From positions 1 through 9,813 of the forward strand of contig JAICQC010000155.1 in assembly GCA_025938055.1 (NCBI GenBank): 9,813 bases of DNA, read 5' to 3'. This DNA comes from Anaerolineales bacterium (GTDB lineage Bacteria; Chloroflexota; Anaerolineae; Anaerolineales; Villigracilaceae). The position numbers and the translations under genes were made by a program. Under the pieces are notes generated by a model that did no database searches, had not been told where the DNA came from, and saw nothing but the letters and a program-made list of their open reading frames with translations. Within the stretch, counting starts at the first letter, position 1, and every line of letters begins with the position of its first letter. This document shows positions 1 through 5,895 of the stretch, piece after piece.

Positions 1-620
1 CTGTGGCAGAACGTGGTGCTTGTTCGCCACATAACGATTCCTTCCGAGATTTTAGCCACAATATGATGAAGCGCGATAACACGAGTAGCCCTATACTGGT
101 CCAACAAGCGGCAAGTGTCACTGTCGATGCAATCAAAGAGAACGGGAACATACGAGTTAATGTGAAGGTCGTCAATACAGGTGCAGGTCATAAGCTTCCA
201 ACTGATTCACCCCTTCGCCACTTAATCCTTGTCATTGAGGCAATGGATGAAAATGACAGGTTGCTAACGCAGGTGGAAGGTCACACGATTCCAGCATGGG
301 GCGGCTCTGGTAACCAGCCTGAAGATTACTCGGGGCGTCCCGGCGAAATCTATGCAAATATACTCAAAGATAGAGATACGAATGAGGTGCCCGCTATTGC
401 GTATTGGAATCCCACAATCCCTGCGTGGAATGGTTCTGACACACGTTTGGTTCCCCATCAGGATGTAATGAGCACATATTTGTTTGTTGTGCCATCGCAT
501 GGAGACATCAGGATCAGCGCAAGGTTGTATTATCGGTATGCGTTCATTGATCTAATCCGTCAGAAAGGGTGGCCAATACAGGATATCCTGGTGAATTGGG
601 ACGATGAGCAAGTTGAATAA
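1..620 (+). CDS. C-terminal part of a multiheme-cytochrome-like protein (5' truncated by the window)
   Basis: The reading frame is open at the left edge and ends at TAA 618-620, so only the C-terminal part is seen; the GTG at position 3 need not be a start. The visible 205 residues hold no CxxCH heme motif and no membrane segment. They contain a beta-sandwich-like stretch with NTGAGHKLPTDSP (residues 58-70, counted from the GTG), followed by LRHLILVIEA. From memory, a GAGHxxPT motif of this kind followed by a hydrophobic strand is typical of the heme-free C-terminal region of cytochrome c554-like multiheme proteins, which face the outside of the cell in electron transfer. The end, ARLYYRYAFIDLI then PIQDILV, fits that tail. 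The heme-bearing part would lie left of the window. The gene looks more AT-rich than the genes after 692. It could also be an unrelated extracellular beta-rich protein. Confidence 0.5.
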   Translation, partial: VAERGACSPHNDSFRDFSHNMMKRDNTSSPILVQQAASVTVDAIKENGNIRVNVKVVNTGAGHKLPTDSPLRHLILVIEAMDENDRLLTQVEGHTIPAWGGSGNQPEDYSGRPGEIYANILKDRDTNEVPAIAYWNPTIPAWNGSDTRLVPHQDVMSTYLFVVPSHGDIRISARLYYRYAFIDLIRQKGWPIQDILVNWDDEQVE

Positions 621-691
621 GCAGCAAAAAGCAACTTGTGAACTCATTTGTCGTAAAATAATAGTGAGCTACTTTTCACAAGGAGAATCCC

Positions 692-1234
692 ATGCGACAA
701 AATCGAACCAATCTCGCCCTCGGCATCCTGCTGATCCTCATCGGTGGATGGCTGGTCATCAGCCGGCAGGTCCCGGCTGTACAGAACTGGCTGGGTGACA
801 ATTTCACCTGGCCCATGTGGACAATCGGCGCCGGGTTGATCGTGTTCATCATTGGCTTGCTCACCGGCGCGCCGGGCATGTCTGTGCCGGCATCCATCAT
901 CGCGGGGATCGGTGGTATTTTGTTCTACCAGAATCAAACCGGGGACTTTTCATCCTGGTCCTACATGTGGGCGCTCATCCCGGGTTTTGTTGGTGTGGGA
1001 ACGATCCTGGCAGGTTTGCTCGGCGAAAACACACGCAGGAATCTTTCGCATGGACTGAACCTGATTGTCATTAGCATCGTGCTTTTCCTCGTCTTCGCCA
1101 CCTTCTTCGGTGGTCTTTCGATCCTGGGCGATTATGGCGCTGCGGTCATCCTCATCCTGCTGGGTGTCTACGTGTTGATCCGGGGTTTTGTACGAAGTGG
1201 CAGCGGAAGCAGAGGTCAAGATGAAGCGCGATAA
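692..1234 (+). CDS. Polytopic membrane protein with LiaI/LiaF-like (DUF5668-type) modules
   Basis: This 180-residue protein is almost entirely hydrophobic, with about six membrane segments (roughly residues 8-24, 40-58, 65-79, 92-110, 121-140, 147-165). It ends in a short basic and acidic tail. The N-terminus, TNLALGILLILIGGWLV, matches the hydrophobic segment typical of the LiaI/LiaF-like transmembrane family. In Firmicutes that family is linked to sensing of cell-envelope stress; a role here is only inferred. WALIPG (residues 93-98) recurs in the third gene of the cluster. The start is well supported by AAGGAG at 680-685, six bases before ATG. The stop overlaps the next gene by 14 bases, so the two are probably translated together. 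No catalytic residues are visible. Confidence 0.8.
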   Translation: MRQNRTNLALGILLILIGGWLVISRQVPAVQNWLGDNFTWPMWTIGAGLIVFIIGLLTGAPGMSVPASIIAGIGGILFYQNQTGDFSSWSYMWALIPGFVGVGTILAGLLGENTRRNLSHGLNLIVISIVLFLVFATFFGGLSILGDYGAAVILILLGVYVLIRGFVRSGSGSRGQDEAR

Positions 1235-2003
1235 CCTGTTTTGGGGAACTGTTCTGATCCTGGTGGGGGTGCTTCTCTTTCTGCAATCGCAGGGCATCAT
1301 TGGAAATATCTTCAGATATTTCTGGCCCCTGATGCTCATTCTGGTTGGCAGTTGGATCGTCCTGAGTGTCTATTGGCGTCCGGCTGCCTCCGAAGAGGAG
1401 ACATTTCTCATTCCCCTCGCAGCGGCGACAAGTGCCCGGTTCCAGTTCTCGCATGGTGCCGGCCAGCTTGAGATTAGTGGCGGCGCCCCCATTGGACAGG
1501 CACTCGCCGGATCATCCGCGGTTGGGATGAACAAACAAAGTCATATGGATGGCGACCGGCTGGAGGTCAAGGTGGAGGCGGGACCCTCATTCGTGCCGTT
1601 CATTGGTCCATCACAGGGAGTCTGGCGATTCCACCTGACACAGGAAATCCCATTGACGCTTGTAGTGGAGGCTGGCGCGAGTTCACTGAATATCGACCTG
1701 AAGGACGTGCTTGCCACCCGCGTGGAACTCAATACCGGCGCCAGCAGCTCGAACGTGACCGTGCCGGCGCGCGGCGTTTCACTCCTGGATGTGGAGGCGG
1801 GCGCAGCATCGGTCAATATCCGTGTCCCCGATGGGACCGCGGCGCGCATCCGCGTGGAAGAAGGCGTGAACTCTGTCCACGTGGACACAAATCGCTTCCC
1901 GCGCCTCGACTCGGGATTTTATCAATCGTCTGGCTACGATACTTCACCTGACCGTGCCGAGATCAATATCGAAGCGGGCCTGGGCTCGGTCACTGTAATG
2001 TAA
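1221..2003 (+). CDS. LiaF-like protein: two membrane segments plus beta-repeat (toast-rack/DUF4097-like) domain
   Basis: The 260-residue protein starts with two membrane helices (about residues 8-22 and 33-50), including FWPLMLILVG, typical of the LiaF-like transmembrane module. A beta-rich domain follows. Residues 78-88, HGAGQLEISGG, resemble the opening strand of the toast-rack/DUF2154 fold. Residues 152-222 carry four rungs of the form GxxSxxV/I spaced exactly 21 residues apart, and a last rung, GLGSVTVM, forms the C-terminus. LiaF proteins are membrane-bound inhibitors of envelope-stress two-component systems, but no kinase or regulator gene is adjacent here, so that role is not shown. 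I chose ATG 1221 over an upstream TTG at 1188: it is preceded by AGAGGT at 1211-1216, gives a normal Lys/Arg-containing N-terminus, and leaves only a 14-base overlap with the preceding gene. Confidence 0.82.
   Translation: MKRDNLFWGTVLILVGVLLFLQSQGIIGNIFRYFWPLMLILVGSWIVLSVYWRPAASEEETFLIPLAAATSARFQFSHGAGQLEISGGAPIGQALAGSSAVGMNKQSHMDGDRLEVKVEAGPSFVPFIGPSQGVWRFHLTQEIPLTLVVEAGASSLNIDLKDVLATRVELNTGASSSNVTVPARGVSLLDVEAGAASVNIRVPDGTAARIRVEEGVNSVHVDTNRFPRLDSGFYQSSGYDTSPDRAEINIEAGLGSVTVM
1674..1886 (+). repeat. Coding repeat: four beta rungs with an exact 63-base (21-residue) period
   Basis: Within the LiaF-like protein, four segments begin at residues 152, 173, 194 and 215: GASSLNIDL, GASSSNVTV, GAASVNIRV and GVNSVHVD. 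Each is separated from the next by exactly 21 residues. The match is at protein level; the DNA copies have diverged. The regular spacing suggests a beta-solenoid or stacked-sheet ladder, with each repeat forming one turn. A related but unphased rung, GLGSVTVM, ends the protein. Confidence 0.75.
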
Positions 2004-2014
2004 GGAGAATAAAC

Positions 2015-2650
2015 ATGCGACGTTATGACCCTCGACTCATCCTGGGCGTCCTGCTCGTACTTGGCGGTTTGTTCTCACTACTGGGTGCCATGGGCGTGAT
2101 CTCCAACGCCGGCGGCATATTCTGGGGATTGCTTTTCACCGCGGGTGGCTTATTCTTTCTCTATATGCTCATCAATCAGCCCGAGAACTGGTGGGCAGCC
2201 TTCCCCGCGTTCACGTTGCTCGGGCTGGCAGCCTCCTCCTTCCTGCCCGATTCCCTGGAAGCCTACGATGGACTGGTCTTCTTTGGCGGGCTCAGCCTCG
2301 GGTTCTGGTGGGTGTATTTCACCGGGACCGACCGTTGGTGGGCGATCATCCCTGCTGGCGTCATGCTGACTCTTGGCACTGTTTCCCTGATCGATGACCT
2401 TGCGCAGGATGCGGAGACAGGTGGACTGTTCTTCCTCGGGCTGGGGCTCACATTCATCCTTGTGGCAGTTCTGCCCGGTGAAAAGAGCGGCCGCACCTGG
2501 GCGCTGATACCAGGGGTCATTCTCCTCTTGTTCGGTGCGTTGCTGGGGACTCCGTATCAGGGCATCACAGATTATCTCTGGCCTGCCATACTCATCATTC
2601 TGGGCGGGTATTTTGTCCTGCGATTTTTTGTGAACCGGTCACCGGAATAA
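2015..2650 (+). CDS. Polytopic membrane protein with repeated W-x-x-(I/F)-P segments
   Basis: This 211-residue protein is highly hydrophobic, with seven or eight predicted membrane segments and very short loops. The N-terminus, LILGVLLVLGGLFSLLGAMG, again matches the LiaI/LiaF-like module, and the end, LWPAILIILGGYFVLRFF, is the classic closing helix of that family. Four segments share a Trp and Pro at the head of a helix: WWAAFPA (59-65), WWAIIPAG (108-115), WALIPG (162-167) and LWPAIL (188-193). This suggests internal duplication of one helix-turn unit. The start is fixed by AAGGAG at 2002-2007, seven bases before ATG and overlapping the end of the preceding gene's stop codon, so this is the third gene of one operon. 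No enzymatic motif is visible, so function is unknown beyond an envelope location. Confidence 0.8.
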   Translation: MRRYDPRLILGVLLVLGGLFSLLGAMGVISNAGGIFWGLLFTAGGLFFLYMLINQPENWWAAFPAFTLLGLAASSFLPDSLEAYDGLVFFGGLSLGFWWVYFTGTDRWWAIIPAGVMLTLGTVSLIDDLAQDAETGGLFFLGLGLTFILVAVLPGEKSGRTWALIPGVILLLFGALLGTPYQGITDYLWPAILIILGGYFVLRFFVNRSPE

Positions 2651-2665
2651 ATTTGTGAAGAAACG

Positions 2666-2703
2666 CAGAAACGGTGGCGCCATGGCGCCACCGTTTCTGT
2701 TTT
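2666..2703 (+). terminator. Rho-independent terminator, probably bidirectional
   Basis: Positions 2666-2699 form a perfect 34-base inverted repeat centred on the ATGGCGCCAT-like core at 2682/2683, followed by TTTT (2700-2703) on the plus strand. It lies 15 bases after the third membrane gene and 30 bases beyond the stop of the converging minus-strand gene. On the minus strand the stem is followed by GTTTCTTC, a weaker U-rich tract, so it may end both transcripts. Confidence 0.88.
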
Positions 2704-2729
2704 ACCTGCCCTCACCCGGTATCTCAAAA

Positions 2730-3185
2730 TTATCGAGATTTCTCAATCATCCCCTGCACAAGAATGGACTTTACCTGTTTGTGAGCGTCCTTCCAGCGAA
2801 AGGAAACTCCATCTGCCAGGCGCCCCAAGATGTCCTTCCCTGCTTCCTCATGCTCCACGCAGAACCGGCGAAGGTCACTACCGTGGACACGAACTGCGGT
2901 CACATCCTCGAAGGCAACAGCTGTGGATGTATAGGTATCACGGCCAACGACTGCCGACCAGCCGAACACACCGTCTTTCTCCACATGCGAAATCGTAATT
3001 GGAATTCCGTCATGAGGCTTAAACGATATATCAACTTTGCCATCAATCATCCAATAAAGGAATTCCGCTCGTTCGCCCTGTCGAAAAACGACCTCTCCTG
3101 CCAGGCAGGAAAACGTCTCAAAAAGCGGCCTCAGCAATTTGATCTGGTCTTCATCCAATCCTTTAAAAATAGCTACGCGATTCAC
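2730..3185 (-). CDS. Stand-alone cyclic-nucleotide-binding-fold protein without an output domain
   Basis: The 151-residue protein is a single cNMP-binding beta-barrel. Residues 30-60 carry GEVVFRQGERAEFLYWMIDG, the conserved entry strands of the Crp/Fnr and PKA-regulatory family. The cassette that normally holds the nucleotide is at residues 73-90 and reads VFGWSAVVGRDTYTSTAV. The usual glutamate after FG is Trp76, and the usual arginine aligns with Thr86, so binding of cAMP or cGMP is doubtful. No helix-turn-helix follows; the C-terminus is a short helical stretch. It may act as a regulatory adaptor or bind another ligand. The start is GTG at 3185-3183, with GAAAGG upstream at rather long spacing; a nearby ATG is out of frame. 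The gene converges on the membrane-protein cluster and diverges from the thioredoxin gene. Confidence 0.82.
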   Translation of the reverse strand: MNRVAIFKGLDEDQIKLLRPLFETFSCLAGEVVFRQGERAEFLYWMIDGKVDISFKPHDGIPITISHVEKDGVFGWSAVVGRDTYTSTAVAFEDVTAVRVHGSDLRRFCVEHEEAGKDILGRLADGVSFRWKDAHKQVKSILVQGMIEKSR

Positions 3186-3299
3186 AATTCATTAAACCTT
3201 TCAAATATGATAACCCGGCAGGCGATATCCCTTCCAGTGGCAAAGGTCACTAGTTAAATGACATTTGTCCTGAATTTAATATCAACGAATGCACAAGGG

Positions 3300-3317
3300 T
3301 ATACTTATTGAAAGTAT
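3300..3317 (+). promoter_or_regulatory. Possible promoter -10 element and 6-bp dyad upstream of the thioredoxin gene
   Basis: TATACT at 3300-3305 resembles a sigma-70 -10 box and would place the transcript start near 3312, about 15 bases before the ATG at 3327. No convincing -35 is seen at 16-18 bases upstream. The same stretch holds a perfect dyad, ATACTT (3301-3306) and AAGTAT (3312-3317), with a five-base spacer, which could be an operator. The divergent region 3186-3326 shows no other clear element. Confidence 0.3.
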
Positions 3318-3326
3318 CCATGTACT

Positions 3327-3884
3327 ATGATTACTTTGCCTCGAAAAACTCTTCCTCTACTTCTGCTGGGACTTGGTATAACCCTTGTTATTGCCTCAGC
3401 ATATCTGATTTTGCGGGATCTCTCGCTTCAGACTGACTTTTCGACGATTCCCGTTAAAGTTAACTTCCCTGCTCCTGATTTGACCCTACCAGATACCCTG
3501 GGCGCTTTGCATTCGTTGGTAGACTATCGTGGTCAGGTCGTGCTTGTCAACCTATGGGCAACATGGTGCGAGCCGTGCAAGGAGGAAATGCCGGCTCTCC
3601 AATCCTTTTACAACAAACACAGCGATGAGGGTTTTGTGGTTATTGCCATCAATGACGGCGACCCCGCGGCAGACGTTTTGCAGTTTGTGAAAGAGTATCG
3701 CTTGACCTTCCCCATCTGGCTGGACCCGACCTACATTGCCACTGAGCAGGCATTCAAAACGCTGAACCTGCCAAGCTCCTTTGTCATCGACCGGAACGGA
3801 ACCGTTCAGCTTCAGTGGGTGGGGGGTATCAGTCGCAGCATGCTTGACCGGCACGTATCCCCTCTCATCACGGAGTCACAATGA
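3327..3884 (+). CDS. TlpA/ResA-like membrane-anchored thiol-disulfide oxidoreductase
   Basis: The 185-residue protein has one N-terminal membrane anchor (about residues 8-29) and an outside-facing thioredoxin-fold domain. NFPAPDLTLPDTLG (46-59) is the standard start of the AhpC/TSA-TlpA-type fold. The active site WCEPCK has Cys81 and Cys84, and the cis-proline is in LPSSFVID (Pro149). In this family the CxxC pair reduces or exchanges disulfides in extracytoplasmic proteins, for example during cytochrome c maturation; the partner here is unknown. Length and domain limits are normal for the family. No strong Shine-Dalgarno is visible before ATG 3327; an out-of-frame ATG lies at 3320. Its stop overlaps the next gene's start as ATGA, so the two are translationally coupled and probably serve one redox task. 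Confidence 0.9.
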   Translation: MITLPRKTLPLLLLGLGITLVIASAYLILRDLSLQTDFSTIPVKVNFPAPDLTLPDTLGALHSLVDYRGQVVLVNLWATWCEPCKEEMPALQSFYNKHSDEGFVVIAINDGDPAADVLQFVKEYRLTFPIWLDPTYIATEQAFKTLNLPSSFVIDRNGTVQLQWVGGISRSMLDRHVSPLITESQ

Positions 3885-4357
3885 AAGCTTCCGTCCAGTG
3901 GAAAGAAAACATGACATTCCTCGGCATGCCAGATTCAGGGTTTCCTGTCCAAATGGACTCAGATCCTTATTTTGGCGGGACCAATCAAGGTGTGCGTCCC
4001 ATGGAGATGGTGGCGCTGGGGCTGGCTGGCTGCACGGCAATGGATGTGCTTTCGATTCTGCGAAAGAAGCGTCAGAACGTAACTTACTTTGAAGTCAAGG
4101 TGGATGCGCCGCGCTCTGCAGAAGACCCGAAAGTGTTTACCCGCGCGCTCATCACCTACATTGTGGCTGGCATGAATGTAGCAGAAACAGCAGTGTTGCG
4201 GTCCATTGAGCTGTCCATTACAAAATATTGCCCGGTGCAGTATATGCTCGCACAGGTGTTTCCGATGGAACTGCACTATGAAATTTATGAAGACAATGGA
4301 AATGGAAGCCGACGCCTGACGTTTCAGGGCGTCTGGCAGCAGTTATCCCTGACTTAA
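3881..4357 (+). CDS. OsmC family protein, YhfA-like
   Basis: The 158-residue protein matches the OsmC/Ohr fold: a beta-rich N-terminus, then GVRPMEMVALGLAGCTAMDV (37-56), which carries the peroxidatic-type Cys51 at the head of the long central helix, and later ITKYCPVQ with the second conserved Cys117. Arg39 is placed like the conserved arginine of the family. The lack of Ohr-type signatures and the PMEMVALGLAGCTAMDV wording favour the YhfA-like subgroup, whose substrate is poorly known; Ohr and OsmC reduce organic hydroperoxides using this Cys pair. There is no signal peptide, so it is cytoplasmic. ATG 3881 overlaps the thioredoxin stop by four bases and has CGGAG five bases upstream. The stop is only five bases from the stop of converging lipoprotein A, with no clear terminator between them. 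Confidence 0.9.
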   Translation: MKASVQWKENMTFLGMPDSGFPVQMDSDPYFGGTNQGVRPMEMVALGLAGCTAMDVLSILRKKRQNVTYFEVKVDAPRSAEDPKVFTRALITYIVAGMNVAETAVLRSIELSITKYCPVQYMLAQVFPMELHYEIYEDNGNGSRRLTFQGVWQQLSLT

Positions 4358-4362
4358 ACCTG

Positions 4363-5889
4363 TCACTCGGGGGACTGATACGTTCTGTCTGACATGATCT
4401 GACTCTGATAATCTGAACATTCACAGGCGATCACTGTTGCCGCGCCGCGCGTCAATGTGCCTTTGTACTCACGCGAGCCGTTATGAGCGACCCAGCCTTC
4501 GAGGTTGAAGGCAAGTGGTCCATCGGCAAGAATCCATTCGCCGTTATATTTGCGGGCAATGTGGACGTGTGTACCCGTCACACGGCCACCCTCGCAGGAG
4601 GGATAGCCAATGGGGTCACCAGCTCTCACTTCCGTGCCGAGGGGCACGCGTGCATCGTTACCCAGATGCAGATAATACAGGGTCCAGCCGGTGCGTTCAT
4701 CCCCGTCCTTGTCGAGGTCGATCACCGTGCCGTCTATGTCAGAACGGATAATGAGTCCGTCTGCCATGGCAGTTGCATATTGATCCTTTTCGACGGTATA
4801 ACAGCCTGTAGTGTCAGAGGCGGGAGCGAAGTCTATGGCTGAGAGCGGCTCACCCGTTCCCCAGCCGGTGTGAGGTCCGCCTGTGTATGCCCACAGGTGA
4901 CCCACCACGAAGGGGAACTGCAGGGCAGGCTGCTGCAAACTGCCAGGCAGGACGGTTACAGGGTCCGCCCACGGATCGCCAAAGAAGGTCTCATACACGC
5001 GCCCCAGGCCGTCCGGTCCGATCGAAGCAAAGTATCGCTCGCCTGAGTAAAGCCTGGAGAAATAATACTGCAGTGCCACAGAGCCCGCGTTCTGCCAGGG
5101 GTCAGGCCGGAAGAGGGTGCCATCCAGCAGTTCGAGCTCGGTCAGTCTTCCGGCACGCCAGTTGTAATATCCGTTGTTGAGCGTATTCGCGGCGATGATC
5201 AGTTGGGTGTACGGTGATTCGTAGTTGACGCGCCGGAAGCCAAGCATATACTTCGGGGCGGGAGGCTCCGGCTGGGTGAGTGCGCCGCCCTGATATTCAA
5301 GCAGCGCCAGGAGCAGTTGCGGGCTGATGCTGTAGTTCTGTGCAATGTAATCCACCATTTCAGCCCCGGTACGTGTCTTTTCGCCCGCATAGACGCGGTA
5401 ATTCTTCAGCCAACCGGATGTTGAAGAGATGAATGCGGAAGTACTGAACCCGATCTGCGCGGGACCGTTGACAAAGGCATGGTCAGGAATGCTTTGATAG
5501 GCAGTGCCCCACAAGGGAAGGTAGTAGATCGGGATCTTCATCGGCATTCCCGGCGGCATGGTGGTCGCGTCCGCGGGGATGATGGGATTGGCAGCCATAA
5601 TCTCCTCGACGGTGGTGTTGAAGCGCGCTGCCAACGCGGGAAGGGAATCCCCATTCTGGGCAATATAATCCACAAGTTCGCCGGGGGCGTATTCCGGTCG
5701 CTCAGAGGTCGGTGCAGGCATTGGCGTGGGCGCCAGCGGCGTGATCATATTTTTGATCGCTCGCTGGGCTGCATTCTCACCAGCCGGTGCACAGGACGCT
5801 ATCAGCAACGCAATAAGACTCAGATTCAAAAAACACAGAGACGAGCCTTTCCCTCTGTGTTCTCTCGTAAAAGATATGTTCAGTTTCAT
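4363..5889 (-). CDS. Lipoprotein A: LysM, transglycosylase-like region and M23A-type peptidase
   Basis: The 508-residue secreted lipoprotein has a long basic N-region, a hydrophobic stretch (21-32) and lipobox IASC (Cys33). A Pro/Thr linker (51-67) leads to a LysM domain with NGDSLPALAARFNTTVEEIM (79-98), expected to bind peptidoglycan. The middle region (about 140-320) resembles a lysozyme/transglycosylase fold (SPQLLLALLEYQ, 189-200; QNAGSVALQYY, 266-276), but the position of the catalytic glutamate is Gln200. The C-terminal M23 domain keeps His340, Asp353 (13 apart, as in LasA/beta-lytic enzymes), His408 in YLH, and GTHVH with His441 and His443. Cys363 and Cys432 may form a disulfide. An acidic DLDKDGDE loop lies at 391-398. 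It starts six bases after the stop of gene B. A terminator-like hairpin falls within its first codons. A TTG at codon 21 would give a signal with no positive charge, so I prefer the ATG. Confidence 0.85.
   Translation of the reverse strand: MKLNISFTREHRGKGSSLCFLNLSLIALLIASCAPAGENAAQRAIKNMITPLAPTPMPAPTSERPEYAPGELVDYIAQNGDSLPALAARFNTTVEEIMAANPIIPADATTMPPGMPMKIPIYYLPLWGTAYQSIPDHAFVNGPAQIGFSTSAFISSTSGWLKNYRVYAGEKTRTGAEMVDYIAQNYSISPQLLLALLEYQGGALTQPEPPAPKYMLGFRRVNYESPYTQLIIAANTLNNGYYNWRAGRLTELELLDGTLFRPDPWQNAGSVALQYYFSRLYSGERYFASIGPDGLGRVYETFFGDPWADPVTVLPGSLQQPALQFPFVVGHLWAYTGGPHTGWGTGEPLSAIDFAPASDTTGCYTVEKDQYATAMADGLIIRSDIDGTVIDLDKDGDERTGWTLYYLHLGNDARVPLGTEVRAGDPIGYPSCEGGRVTGTHVHIARKYNGEWILADGPLAFNLEGWVAHNGSREYKGTLTRGAATVIACECSDYQSQIMSDRTYQSPE
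5828..5861 (-). terminator. Terminator-like hairpin inside the first codons of lipoprotein A
   Basis: Reading the minus strand, AACACAGAG (5861-5853) pairs perfectly with CTCTGTGTT (5840-5832) across a 12-base loop, and the stem runs into TTTTTT (5833-5828). This is the form of an intrinsic terminator placed between gene B and most of gene A, covering about codons 10-21 of A. A second pair, ACGAG (5868-5864) with CTCGT (5845-5841 in the loop), crosses the first stem, giving either a pseudoknot or an alternative fold. It could reduce transcription of A relative to B. The stem is only moderately GC-rich, so activity is uncertain. Confidence 0.4.
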
Positions 5890-5895
5890 GCCTAA

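Noticed and set aside
636..664. TTGTGA with TAATAG 17 bases downstream as a promoter for the membrane-gene cluster
   Set aside because: The -10 matches only three of six consensus bases and a better TAAAAT nearby has wrong spacing, so I do not call it.
1188..1220. TTG at 1188 as the start of the LiaF-like gene
   Set aside because: It adds 11 acidic residues before the membrane helix and increases the overlap with the preceding gene; ATG 1221 has an AGAGGT site.
950..1454. Two overlapping minus-strand reading frames over the first two membrane genes
   Set aside because: Both are rich in charged residues without a domain and are antisense to genes with good Shine-Dalgarno sites.
3236..3251. 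AGTG-n8-CACT dyad in the divergent region
   Set aside because: Four-base arms with an eight-base spacer are expected by chance.
2655..3257. A 200-codon plus-strand reading frame covering the cNMP-fold gene
   Set aside because: It runs through the terminator hairpin, has no recognisable domain, and is antisense to a protein with clear cNMP-fold motifs.
4311..4333. Bulged hairpin GACGCCTGA/TCAGGGCGTC near the end of the OsmC gene
   Set aside because: It lies in coding sequence and has no T-tract on either strand, so it does not qualify as a terminator for OsmC or lipoprotein A.
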